DNA from: an uncultured Acetatifactor sp.
GTDB lineage: Bacteria; Bacillota; Clostridia; Lachnospirales; Lachnospiraceae
Assembly: GCA_910577665.1 (NCBI GenBank)
Contig: CAJTOJ010000029.1
Location: 1 to 48,823, forward strand
Direction: 5' to 3'
DNA: 48,823 nt
The translations under genes and the position numbers were made by a program. The notes beneath the pieces are model-generated. The model had not been told where the DNA came from, ran no database searches, and saw only the letters and a list, made by a program, of their open reading frames with translations. This document shows, piece after piece, positions 15,677-22,817 of the stretch; positions within the stretch are counted from its first letter, which is position 1; every line of letters begins with the position of its first letter.

Positions 15677-17227
15677 GTGGAACTGATCAAGAGGAATATA
15701 CATATGGACCGCATCCGGGCAGAGGCGGTCACGCAGTTTACGCTGGAGGATGATGTGAACATCCCGGAGAATAAGCCGGATGTGAGTAGTCTCAACCTGG
15801 AAAAGGGAGAGCTGGTCATCGAGGAGATTAAGCCGGGGACGGACATGGTTACTGTCAGGGGCCGCCTTAGCTACGTGGTACTTTATCATACTGTGGAAGA
15901 GGGCAGCAGCCTTGTACTTCTTGCGGGAAACCTTCCCTTCGAGGAACGGATCAATATCCAGGGGGTGGCTTCTACAGATACGGTGGCGGTGGAAGGTGAA
16001 GTGGAAGACTTGACCATGGGAATGATCAATTCCCGGAAGCTGAACATCCAATCCTTGATCACACTTACAGCCAGGGTGGAGGAGCTTTACGATGAGGAGG
16101 CCCCCATTGCGTTGCACGGCGATGAGAAAGTGGAGTATCGCAGGATGCCCCTGGATCTGGCGCAGATCGTCATCTGCAAGAATGATATTTTCCGGTTGAA
16201 GGAAGAAGTCACCCTGCCTTCCAACTATCCCAACATCTTCCAGATTCTGTGGGACAATGTCTCCCTGGGAGATGTGGAATTCAAGGCCATGGAGGAGAAG
16301 CTCACGGTGTCAGGGGATGTACACCTGTTTGTCCTGTACGAGGGAGAGGGAGAGGAACATCCGGTGCGCTCCTTTGAGACTACCCTGCCTTTCAGCGGTG
16401 TCCTGGACTGCCATGGATGCAGGGAAGGGATGCTGCCGGACATCCGCTACCATCTGGGACAGAAGGAGTTGGCTGTGAGACCGGACTTTGACGGGGAGGA
16501 GAGGTGCGTTGGCCTGGAACTGGTCCTGGACATTGCCATCCGGGTCTATGAAGAAGAGAAACTGGAGATCATATCGGACATTTATGGGGTCTCCAACGAA
16601 GTAAATGCCGTAACCCATCAGGCAAAGCTACGCAGGCTTCTGGCCAGGGTCACTGGCAAGACGAAGATCACGGACCATATCCATGTGACTGGTGGCAGTG
16701 TCCTGCAGCTGCTACACAGTGAGGGGACAGTGGTTCTGGAACACCAGGGTACAGTGGAAAACGGCATCCTGGTGGAAGGCAGTATGCAGGTGAAGGTCCT
16801 GTACATTACAGGCGAGGATGAGGCTCCCTACGGCTGTGCCACAGCCCAGATCCCGTATCGCTATACCCTGGAGGTTCCGGAGATCGCCCCGGAGGACATG
16901 GGCAAGGTGCGGGCAGAGGTGGAGCAGCTCCAGGTGACCATGTTGGATGGGGAGGAGATGGATGTGAAAGCGGTTCTCAGCTTTTCCACAGTGGTTTTCA
17001 AAAATGTGCCCGTGGAACTGATCGGCCAGGTGACAGTGGAGGAACTGGATGCAGGACGGATGAGCAGCCTTCCCGGCATGGTGGTGTATATGGTCAAAGA
17101 GGGGGATAATCTGTGGAATATCGGGAAGAAATACTATATGCCGGTGGAATCCCTGCGTGCGCTGAACGAGCTGGAGAACGATGAGATCAAGCCGGGGCAG
17201 AAACTGCTGCTGGTGAAAGGATGCTGA
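15677..17227 (+). CDS. SipL-like spore protein: DUF3794 (SPOCS) domains plus C-terminal LysM
   Basis: In Clostridioides difficile, SipL binds the coat ATPase SpoIVA through its LysM domain and is needed for coat attachment to the forespore. This 516-residue protein has the same plan: DUF3794-type beta-rich repeats over about 1-460 and a C-terminal LysM (VVYMVKEGDNLWNIGKKYY ... IKPGQKLLLV). There is no signal peptide, as expected for a mother-cell protein. The start is GTG 15677 with GGAGGT at 15665-15670; the earlier ATG at 15659 would itself overlap the ribosome site. A sigma-E-like promoter lies upstream and a strong terminator downstream. Confidence 0.85.
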   Translation: MELIKRNIHMDRIRAEAVTQFTLEDDVNIPENKPDVSSLNLEKGELVIEEIKPGTDMVTVRGRLSYVVLYHTVEEGSSLVLLAGNLPFEERINIQGVASTDTVAVEGEVEDLTMGMINSRKLNIQSLITLTARVEELYDEEAPIALHGDEKVEYRRMPLDLAQIVICKNDIFRLKEEVTLPSNYPNIFQILWDNVSLGDVEFKAMEEKLTVSGDVHLFVLYEGEGEEHPVRSFETTLPFSGVLDCHGCREGMLPDIRYHLGQKELAVRPDFDGEERCVGLELVLDIAIRVYEEEKLEIISDIYGVSNEVNAVTHQAKLRRLLARVTGKTKITDHIHVTGGSVLQLLHSEGTVVLEHQGTVENGILVEGSMQVKVLYITGEDEAPYGCATAQIPYRYTLEVPEIAPEDMGKVRAEVEQLQVTMLDGEEMDVKAVLSFSTVVFKNVPVELIGQVTVEELDAGRMSSLPGMVVYMVKEGDNLWNIGKKYYMPVESLRALNELENDEIKPGQKLLLVKGC

Positions 17228-17271
17228 CTGCCAGAGAAATATAAATGTCGGAGAACTGACAACACTATAAA

Positions 17272-17309
17272 AAAGATGTTCCAGGTAAATCATCACCTGG
17301 AACATCTTT
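17272..17309. terminator. Strong bidirectional terminator
   Basis: A perfect 15-bp stem (17272-17286 with 17295-17309, arms AAAGATGTTCCAGGT and ACCTGGAACATCTTT), loop of 8, flanked by an A-run before and a T-run after. It ends the SipL-like gene on the plus strand and the convergent gene at 17338-17979 on the minus strand. Confidence 0.92.
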
Positions 17310-17337
17310 TTATCTTGATAAGAAAGTCCGTCCCTGA

Positions 17338-17979
17338 TTACTCTGTTTTGGTGGGATCAGCGGGATCGGTGGGCTTCTTAGCCGCTGCAGCCATCTCATC
17401 GAATTTCTCCATCACGGCATCATAGGTGCGCTGGGAGATGTCGGGAAGGGAACCACCCCAGGTCTTTTCGGCCTGCTTGTAACCTTTCTGGAAAGCGGCA
17501 CGCATATCCTCGATCTTGTCGGGATCACCGCCGGTGAGGGCATTGGCAAAATCAATGATCCTGCTGGATGTCTGTTCCACGCCCCAGTAGCCGTCCTCAG
17601 CGATATCAGCCTGTGCCTGTAGCCTGGTGGCAGGATCTACGGTGTAGTTGCCTGACTTTAGGAACTGCCAGATATTGTTGGCCTTGCCATAGGCATTGGT
17701 CTGTCCGGACATAAGCTTTTCTACCAGACTGCGCATCTGCTGTGTGCGGGCTTCTGCATCTGCTTTGAGCTTGTTCACCAGGTTGGTATCGGGCTTATAA
17801 GTCTTCTTAGCCGCTGTGGAAGCGCTTTCCTTGGAAGGCTCATATACGACACCGGCATTTGTGGTAGTGTTTTCTGTCTTGTTGCTGCCAGCCTGTGCAG
17901 TGTTTTCTGTCTTGGCACTGGTGGTGGCATTGTAAGTCTGGGCAGCAGCTTGTGTGGTTGTAACTCCGTTTACACTCAT
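17338..17979 (-). CDS. Protein of unknown function with a sigma-D-like promoter
   Basis: A 213-residue soluble protein. The first 60 residues are a Thr/Ala/Asn-rich, presumably disordered segment beginning MSVNGVTTT. The rest is helical, with a conserved-looking block (EDGYWGVEQTSSRIIDFANA, LTGGDPDKIEDMRAAFQKGY, EKTWGGSLPDISQRTYDAVM). It has no signal peptide or membrane segment. I do not recognise a characterised family. The start has AGAAAGAGGG five bases upstream. The promoter at 18055-18082 resembles flagellar-type promoters, and the low-complexity Thr/Asn-rich start resembles the ends of flagellar-associated proteins. A motility-linked role is therefore a reasonable but unproven idea. 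Confidence 0.75.
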   Translation of the reverse strand: MSVNGVTTTQAAAQTYNATTSAKTENTAQAGSNKTENTTTNAGVVYEPSKESASTAAKKTYKPDTNLVNKLKADAEARTQQMRSLVEKLMSGQTNAYGKANNIWQFLKSGNYTVDPATRLQAQADIAEDGYWGVEQTSSRIIDFANALTGGDPDKIEDMRAAFQKGYKQAEKTWGGSLPDISQRTYDAVMEKFDEMAAAAKKPTDPADPTKTE

Positions 17980-18054
17980 AGCATCCCTCTTTCTGGCGCT
18001 GGGCGCCTGTTCTACCCGTTATTGGGCGTACAATCATCCTTGACTCTATAAAAT

Positions 18055-18082
18055 ATTTCGGCAGGGTTTGCCCCAAAGTTTA
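18055..18082 (-). promoter_or_regulatory. Sigma-D (FliA-type) promoter candidate
   Basis: On the minus strand TAAA (18079-18082), a 16-base spacer, then GCCGAAAT (18055-18062). The B. subtilis sigma-D consensus is TAAA, 14-16 bases, GCCGATAT, so 11 of 12 fixed positions match. The TAAA overlaps the stop codon of the DUF1934 gene. The start codon at 17979 lies about 75 bases downstream. Confidence 0.5.
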
Positions 18083-18547
18083 GATGGGATTACATATTTT
18101 TGGGAAATCTGTGGCAGATACTGCCTGTACTGTCATTGTGTATTCCCCGATGGTAAGTCCCTCTGAGGTCAAATCGTACTGTATGGCATATTGCAGGAGG
18201 GCAGGATCCGTTTCATCCTGCGAATCAGTAAGTGCTGCCTTGTAGGTGCGGATTCCCAGCCAGAGATTCCCATAGGGAGTGGCATATTCCGTTCTGTGTT
18301 CCCTTCCGGTTTCGAAAACCATGCGGGTATTCACACCCCCCTTTTTGGACAGCTCCATATAGCCATTCCGCAGTCTGATCAGGCAGCGGGTATTGGAAGT
18401 GGTTCCTTCCGGTTGCTCTTCGTACAGGAAAAAATGATGTCCGTCCCGGAAGGCATACCTGGCCATAATAGTCTGCTTTGTGACTGTCTCCTGGCCAGAT
18501 GCATCAAGACTGCGTCCTGTCAGCGTAAGTTGTACTTCTCTTTTCAT
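18080..18547 (-). CDS. DUF1934 family protein
   Basis: A 155-residue beta-barrel-type protein of the DUF1934 (YwiB-like) family, of unknown biochemical role. Recognisable parts are the opening KREVQLTLTGRS, HHFFLYEE, a VNTRMVFETG strand, EYATPYGNLWLGI and the ending GEYTMTVQAV. The start is ATG 18547 (MKREVQ) with AAGGAGG upstream. The frame is open to 18697, but that extension is made of a duplicated non-coding segment. It is downstream of murI on the same strand and probably the last gene of that operon. Confidence 0.8.
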   Translation of the reverse strand: MKREVQLTLTGRSLDASGQETVTKQTIMARYAFRDGHHFFLYEEQPEGTTSNTRCLIRLRNGYMELSKKGGVNTRMVFETGREHRTEYATPYGNLWLGIRTYKAALTDSQDETDPALLQYAIQYDLTSEGLTIGEYTMTVQAVSATDFPKICNPI

Positions 18548-18586
18548 TGGGAAAGCCTCCTTCTTCCGCCTTGACCTGGTGCGTAC

Positions 18587-18681
18587 ATCAAGCACTGATT
18601 GCACGGGAATGAATGCACCCCGTCCCTTGCCACCTGGTTCATCACCGCATCGAGCACTGATTGCGCGGGAATGAATGCACC
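18587..18681. repeat. Imperfect tandem duplication between murI and the DUF1934 gene
   Basis: A 33-bp unit at 18587-18619 recurs at 18649-18681 with 31 of 33 identities (core GCACTGATTGCRCGGGAATG). The period is 62 bp, and flanking ACCTGGT sequence is also shared. The second copy touches the end of murI. Confidence 0.85.
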
Positions 18682-18683
18682 GG

Positions 18684-19517
18684 TCAGTAATCTTCAATAT
18701 TCACAGCCTTGGCGGAGAGGATTCCGTACTTGATGATGGAGTTGGCAAACCGGACAAACTTTTCAGCCATATCGCTGACATAGAAACGGTATTGGTTGCT
18801 GCCCAGCCCGGGCGGCTCATCCCCCAGCAGGTTCAGGCTTCCCAGCATTTCTTTCAGCTCCAGGGCGGTCTCATAGGCCGGATTCACCAGGCGCACCTTT
18901 TCCCCCATGATACGGCCCAGGGAGGAGCGTATGAGCGGATAGTGGGTACAGCCCAGGATCAGGGTATCAATATCAATGTCGATCAGTTCTGTAAGATATC
19001 TGCGGGCGATCTCATCGGTGACAGGATCCTGTAGCAGCCCTTCCTCCACCAGAGGAACGAAGAGAGGGCAGGCTTTGCCGTAGATGGTCACGTCTTTATT
19101 CAGTTCGGTTATGTATTTTGTGTACATCTGGCTGCCGATGGTAGCTTCGGTGGCAATCACACCGATGCGTCCGTTCCGCGTCACCTCTGCCGCCACCCTG
19201 GCCCCTGGCCGCACCACGCCGATAATGGGGATGTCTATATCTTTTTCCAGGGTATCCATGGCATAGGCGCTGGCGGTGTTGCAGGCCACCACAATGGTCT
19301 TCACCTGGAAGGTGCGCAGGAAACGCACAATCTGTTCTGAATACCGGGTGATGGTCTCCTGGGACTTGCTGCCATAAGGAACCCGGGCAGTGTCCCCGAA
19401 GTAGATGATCTTCTCATTGGGCATCTGCCGCATGATCTCGCGGGCCACGGTTAAACCGCCCACACCGGAGTCAAAGACACCGATGGGGGCATTTTTGTCT
19501 GGTTGCTTCCTATTCAT
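18684..19517 (-). CDS. murI: Glutamate racemase
   Basis: Makes D-glutamate for peptidoglycan. The 277-residue cytosolic enzyme shows IGVFDSGVGGLTV (Asp16, Ser17), the first catalytic cysteine in VVACNTASA (Cys79) and the second in ILGCTHYPLI (Cys190, His192). The start is ATG 19517 (MNRKQP), inside the last codons of the upstream gene and 14 bases after GGAGG. A longer reading from 19664 is only the overlap with that gene. The ispE-gntR-small protein-murI-DUF1934 order links isoprenoid (undecaprenyl carrier) and D-Glu supply for cell-wall synthesis. Confidence 0.95.
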   Translation of the reverse strand: MNRKQPDKNAPIGVFDSGVGGLTVAREIMRQMPNEKIIYFGDTARVPYGSKSQETITRYSEQIVRFLRTFQVKTIVVACNTASAYAMDTLEKDIDIPIIGVVRPGARVAAEVTRNGRIGVIATEATIGSQMYTKYITELNKDVTIYGKACPLFVPLVEEGLLQDPVTDEIARRYLTELIDIDIDTLILGCTHYPLIRSSLGRIMGEKVRLVNPAYETALELKEMLGSLNLLGDEPPGLGSNQYRFYVSDMAEKFVRFANSIIKYGILSAKAVNIEDY

Positions 19518-19791
19518 TTCCACTGTGAATGGCCTCCAAAAACAAGCTGATATCCGTGAGCAGTCTGCTGCGGAAGGTGATGTTGCGGTGGTCGCCATAG
19601 AGCAGGCTGCTGTAGAGGCTTCCCTCAAAATCCCAGTCTGCCGTAATTTCCTGTAAAGTGCCATCTTCGGACTCCTGGAATACCCGCACGGTGTCAGGAG
19701 TCAGTGCCAGCTCCGGGTAGAGCAGCCCCCACCAGCCAAGGGCAGCACACAATCCTGCCACGATGCGGATTCCAGACCATCTTTTTTTCAT
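19510..19791 (-). CDS. Small single-pass membrane protein, unknown function
   Basis: 93 residues with one N-terminal hydrophobic helix (about 8-30, IRIVAGLCAALGWWGLLYPEL) and a short acidic extracytoplasmic part. The ATG at 19791 has GAGGAGA seven bases upstream, which supports it as real. Its stop lies inside the murI start region, so the two are coupled. No family is recognised. Confidence 0.75.
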   Translation of the reverse strand: MKKRWSGIRIVAGLCAALGWWGLLYPELALTPDTVRVFQESEDGTLQEITADWDFEGSLYSSLLYGDHRNITFRSRLLTDISLFLEAIHSGNE

Positions 19792-19910
19792 ACAATCTCC
19801 TCGATCTTTGTTTTTGAGAAGTATTGCCTGGAAAAAGGAAGGTTATACGTTGCTTTTTACAGGTTGGTGCATTATGCTGCCATAAACGGCAGGGCAGTGA
19901 TAAGTAACAG

Positions 19911-20600
19911 CTATACAGGATCTTTGCCCTGCTCCAGGCGAATCTGGCGGATGATGGCTTTCTTCTGGTTGTCAATGTGGGTTCTGGCGGCCGCTGCAGC
20001 CATCTCCTGGTCCTTCTGGAGAATGCTCTCATAGATCATTCTATGCTCTTCCACCAGCCTTTCATGCTGGCTGCCGTCTTTAATATATTCAAAACGGTAG
20101 CGGTACATCTGCTCGGACAGGTCATTGATCAGCTGAACCAGGCGGCCGTTGCCCGTTGCCTGGACTATGATGTCATGAAAGGCAACATCTGCCTGGGCGA
20201 TTTTCCGGCTGTCCCCTGTGTGGACAGATTGCTCGAAATCCTGGCAGGCATTTTTTAAGGCCTCCGATGCCTGGGGAGTGATGCGCTCACAGGCGAGCTC
20301 CGCGCACAGGGCATCCAGGGTACGGCGTACTTCCAGCACATCGGTCATGCTTTTTTCCGTGATCTGGGCCACTTCCGCACCACGCCTGGGAACCATGGTG
20401 ACTAAGCCCTCCAGCTCCAGTTTGCGGATGGCTTCCCGGATGGGGGTACGGCTCACTCCCATTTTCTGGGCAAGATGGATTTCCATCAGCCGTTCTCCAG
20501 GTTTCAATTCCCCGGTCAGGATAGCCTGCCGGAGAGTATTGAAGACCAGATCCCTGAGAGGCAGGAATTCATTATTGATGGTAGGTTTAAAACTTGGCAT
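19911..20600 (-). CDS. GntR-family regulator, FCD (FadR-like) subgroup
   Basis: The N-terminal winged helix-turn-helix (about 10-75) reads LRQAILTGELKPGERLMEI, AQKMGVSRTPIREAIRKLE, GLVTMVPRRGAEV. It is followed by a helical FCD ligand domain with VRRTLDALCAELA, DVAFHDIIVQATGN and EEHRMIYESI, which keeps the metal-binding His-type positions. Ligand and targets are unknown. The start is ATG 20600 (MPSFKP) with AAAGGCGG upstream; the frame opens 20 codons earlier without a ribosome site. It lies between ispE and murI on the same strand. Confidence 0.9.
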   Translation of the reverse strand: MPSFKPTINNEFLPLRDLVFNTLRQAILTGELKPGERLMEIHLAQKMGVSRTPIREAIRKLELEGLVTMVPRRGAEVAQITEKSMTDVLEVRRTLDALCAELACERITPQASEALKNACQDFEQSVHTGDSRKIAQADVAFHDIIVQATGNGRLVQLINDLSEQMYRYRFEYIKDGSQHERLVEEHRMIYESILQKDQEMAAAAARTHIDNQKKAIIRQIRLEQGKDPV

Positions 20601-20756
20601 GGCAGCCGCCTTTCTGCAGTTTTCTACTGCGAGGAACGTGCCGGCACATGTAACTGGCAAAAGGGCATGGCCTGTATGGCAGGATACCTTGACGAAGGGA
20701 AAGGAGTAGGCTGTCCCGGCAAAGGAATGGTATCCGTGCAGGAACCGCCCTGGTCC

Positions 20757-21620
20757 TCACACAGGTCTGGTTAGGCAGACCCAGGGTGCCAGGCCGCTTT
20801 GCTGCAAATGTCTACAAGCTGCTTCCGCCAGTGCCCTGTCTCCAAAGACACCAAACACCGTAGGGCCACTGCCGCTCATGAGACAGCCATCGGCTCCCAG
20901 ATGTCGCATCTCTTCCTTGATGGAGGCGATAACGGGCCAGGTGGGGATGGTGACGGCTTCCAACACATTTCCCATGCGGGCCAGGACACCATCCAGATCT
21001 CCTGCCTGGATGGAAGCCATCATGCCGTCAATATCGGGATGACGGTAGGATGGGATGGCATCCAGATGCTCATAGACATATTTGGTGGATACGCTGATAT
21101 CCGGCTTGGCCAACAGGAGCGTACAGTCTGGCAGGGGGGCCAGGGGGGTGAGTACCTCTCCGATCCCCTCCGCCAGGGCTGTGCCGCCTGACAGGCAGTA
21201 GGGCACATCTGCCCCAATGGACACGCCCAGCTCCATCAGCCTTGACAGGGGGGCATGAATGCCGAAAAGTGCATTGATACCTTTAAAGGTAGCAGCGGCG
21301 TCTGTGCTTCCCCCTGCCATGCCGGCAGCAATGGGAATGGCTTTGTGCAGGTGGATGCGGACACCCTCCTGTATATGGAAGGCCTGGAACATGGCAGCAG
21401 CGGCCCTGGAGATTAAATTATCACTTCCCACAGACAGACCGGGAGAATCTGTGGTCAAGGTGATGCCTTCTGCCTGCGTTGTACGGCAGAAAGTAAGGGT
21501 ATCATACAGATCCACGGACTGCATGACCATCTTCACCTGGTGATAGCCGCCTGGCAGCCGCCCGGTCACGTCCAGGCCCAGGTTGATCTTCGCATAAGCG
21601 TTTATTTCAAATGTATGCAT
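20757..21620 (-). CDS. ispE: 4-diphosphocytidyl-2-C-methyl-D-erythritol kinase
   Basis: GHMP kinase of the MEP isoprenoid pathway; phosphorylates the 2-hydroxyl of CDP-methylerythritol. The 287 residues show AYAKINLGLDV (motif 1), the ATP loop PIAAGMAGGSTDAA (motif 2) and the C-terminal MSGSGPTVFG (motif 3). The start is ATG 21620 (MHTFEI) after AGGAGTCTGCCA. The frame continues upstream to 21719, but that part overlaps the promoter. First gene of the minus-strand operon. Confidence 0.95.
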   Translation of the reverse strand: MHTFEINAYAKINLGLDVTGRLPGGYHQVKMVMQSVDLYDTLTFCRTTQAEGITLTTDSPGLSVGSDNLISRAAAAMFQAFHIQEGVRIHLHKAIPIAAGMAGGSTDAAATFKGINALFGIHAPLSRLMELGVSIGADVPYCLSGGTALAEGIGEVLTPLAPLPDCTLLLAKPDISVSTKYVYEHLDAIPSYRHPDIDGMMASIQAGDLDGVLARMGNVLEAVTIPTWPVIASIKEEMRHLGADGCLMSGSGPTVFGVFGDRALAEAACRHLQQSGLAPWVCLTRPV

Positions 21621-21690
21621 TGGCAGACTCCTGTTTGTAGTCTTTTTAGTGAACCGGAAAGAAAAGCTGGAAACTTGTTTTGATAGGAAA

Positions 21691-21719
21691 ATTATATCTA
21701 ATTTGCTTCTTTTCGTCAA
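21691..21719 (-). promoter_or_regulatory. Strong sigma-A promoter for ispE
   Basis: Minus strand TTGACG (21714-21719), 17-base spacer, TATAAT (21691-21696), about 70 bases upstream of the ispE start. Confidence 0.8.
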
Positions 21720-21766
21720 CCAGAAGCGTCTGCCCGGACGCTACAACAGTTAAAAGTTAAAAAAGG

Positions 21767-22041
21767 GTTCCTGTTCACTAGTATAATCCGCCTTGATTGC
21801 CCGTATGTTTGGCGCAGGATACATTTTCGGTCTGCAAGGCGGCTGAACGAGTCGATGCGGTGGACACACCTGGTGAAGCCAACGCAGTCAGGTGGAAATT
21901 TAGACCGGCGTAACACAGGGATATTTAGCAGGTGGATTATACTAGATACTGCCGCCGGGTGTTTTCACGCGTTCTTTGCGTGACAAACCCGAGACTACAC
22001 GTGCATCACGTTGCTGTTACGGCTACGCAGTGAACAGTAAC
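21767..22041. repeat. Repeat family B, copy 1, with 13-bp terminal inverted repeats and a nested insert
   Basis: The ends GTTCCTGTTCACT (21767-21779) and AGTGAACAGTAAC (22029-22041) are inverted repeats with 12 of 13 matches. The right part (21944-22015), with GATACTGCCGCC, the GCGTTCTTTGCGTGAC hairpin region and an ACGTGCATCACGTTGCTG block, is about 80-85 percent identical to 28121-28196. It carries no open reading frame. Removing the nested insert leaves about 111 bp, the size of copy 2. Confidence 0.75.
21782..21941. mobile_element. 160-bp miniature inverted-repeat element nested in repeat B
   Basis: The ends TATAATCCGCC (21782-21792) and GGTGGATTATA (21931-21941) are inverted repeats (10 of 11). 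They are flanked on both sides by CTAG (21778-21781, 21942-21945), as a 4-bp target duplication would be. Copy 2 of repeat B lacks this block and reads CTTG at the site. The interior can fold as a branched RNA: CGGTCT/AGACCG encloses a CACCTG/CAGGTG hairpin. There is no coding frame, so it would need a transposase from elsewhere. Confidence 0.65.
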
Positions 22042-22067
22042 AAAAAAGGAGCCTGCAACGGCTCCTT
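22042..22067 (-). terminator. Terminator of the small membrane-protein gene
   Basis: On the minus strand the GGAGCC/GGCTCC stem (22048-22053, 22060-22065) is followed by six T. The stem overlaps the TAA stop of the gene. T-rich DNA on the other side could let it act weakly in both directions. Confidence 0.85.
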
Positions 22068-22542
22068 ATTTTAGCGGTTTGGCTCCGGCCTTTTCCTGGG
22101 CTTTCTCCAGAAACTGGCGGAATCTGCTTTTTTTCTTCTGGGGAGCTGCCACCTGCTTGCCGTGAAGCCCCCGTACATCCAGCACATAGATGCCGCTGAC
22201 AATGGCTTTCACTTCCTTTTTCACAGGCACTGTGTCGAAGATCTTCTCATCGCAGATCAGAGACATGATCTGGGGACCGATCTTGGCCTTGATAATGGGC
22301 AGCTTGGAACCGCGCATGAGCTTGGGCGTCTGGTCTAAAACGATCTGGGGCAGGCCGGCGTCCTTGATCTTCATGCGCTTCTTGTCAATGATGAGCATGG
22401 AGACGGTCTGCTTGTTGGCTTCCAGGGCTTCCTGCTGCTGGGCCTGCTTCTTCTGGGCTTTTTTCCCAAGGAAATACAATACTGTAATCACAACGGCCAA
22501 TACCACCAGAACTACGATCAAGGTAATCAACCATGGCTGCAT
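22066..22542 (-). CDS. Membrane-anchored protein of unknown function
   Basis: 158 residues: an N-terminal transmembrane helix (about 4-26, LITLIVVLVVLAVVITVLYF), a short Lys/Gln-rich coiled stretch, a compact domain with VSMLIIDKKRMKIKDAG, LPIIKAKIGPQIMSLICDEK and KAIVSGIYVLDVRGLHGK, and a basic Lys-rich tail. Topology puts the soluble domain inside the cell. I recognise no named domain. The start is ATG 22542 with AGGAGGA upstream. It is monocistronic, with its own promoter and terminator. Confidence 0.75.
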   Translation of the reverse strand: MQPWLITLIVVLVVLAVVITVLYFLGKKAQKKQAQQQEALEANKQTVSMLIIDKKRMKIKDAGLPQIVLDQTPKLMRGSKLPIIKAKIGPQIMSLICDEKIFDTVPVKKEVKAIVSGIYVLDVRGLHGKQVAAPQKKKSRFRQFLEKAQEKAGAKPLK

Positions 22543-22604
22543 ATAGAATGTCCTCCTGTTTTCCGAATGGTGAGGGGGTGAACGGTACCCCTGTCTGATA
22601 TTAC

Positions 22605-22634
22605 ATTTTAACATAGATGTCTATGGATAGGCAA
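22605..22634 (-). promoter_or_regulatory. Promoter for the small membrane-protein gene
   Basis: Minus strand TTGCCT (22629-22634), 18-base spacer, TAAAAT (22605-22610), about 55 bases upstream of the start codon. Confidence 0.5.
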
Positions 22635-22817
22635 TAAAACATTTATCTTTATTTTACGGTTTTTTTCAAATGTTTGTGGTAGAATGGGATGAAAGTGGCA
22701 AAATAAGGAATTGTGGAGGAGCCAATAACCTGTGAGGGGGACATTTCTGTGATGGGCCTGGGAATCTGGCAGAAGGAAATGAAGCACGGGTGTATCAGTA
22801 CACGAAGGAGGAGTGGT

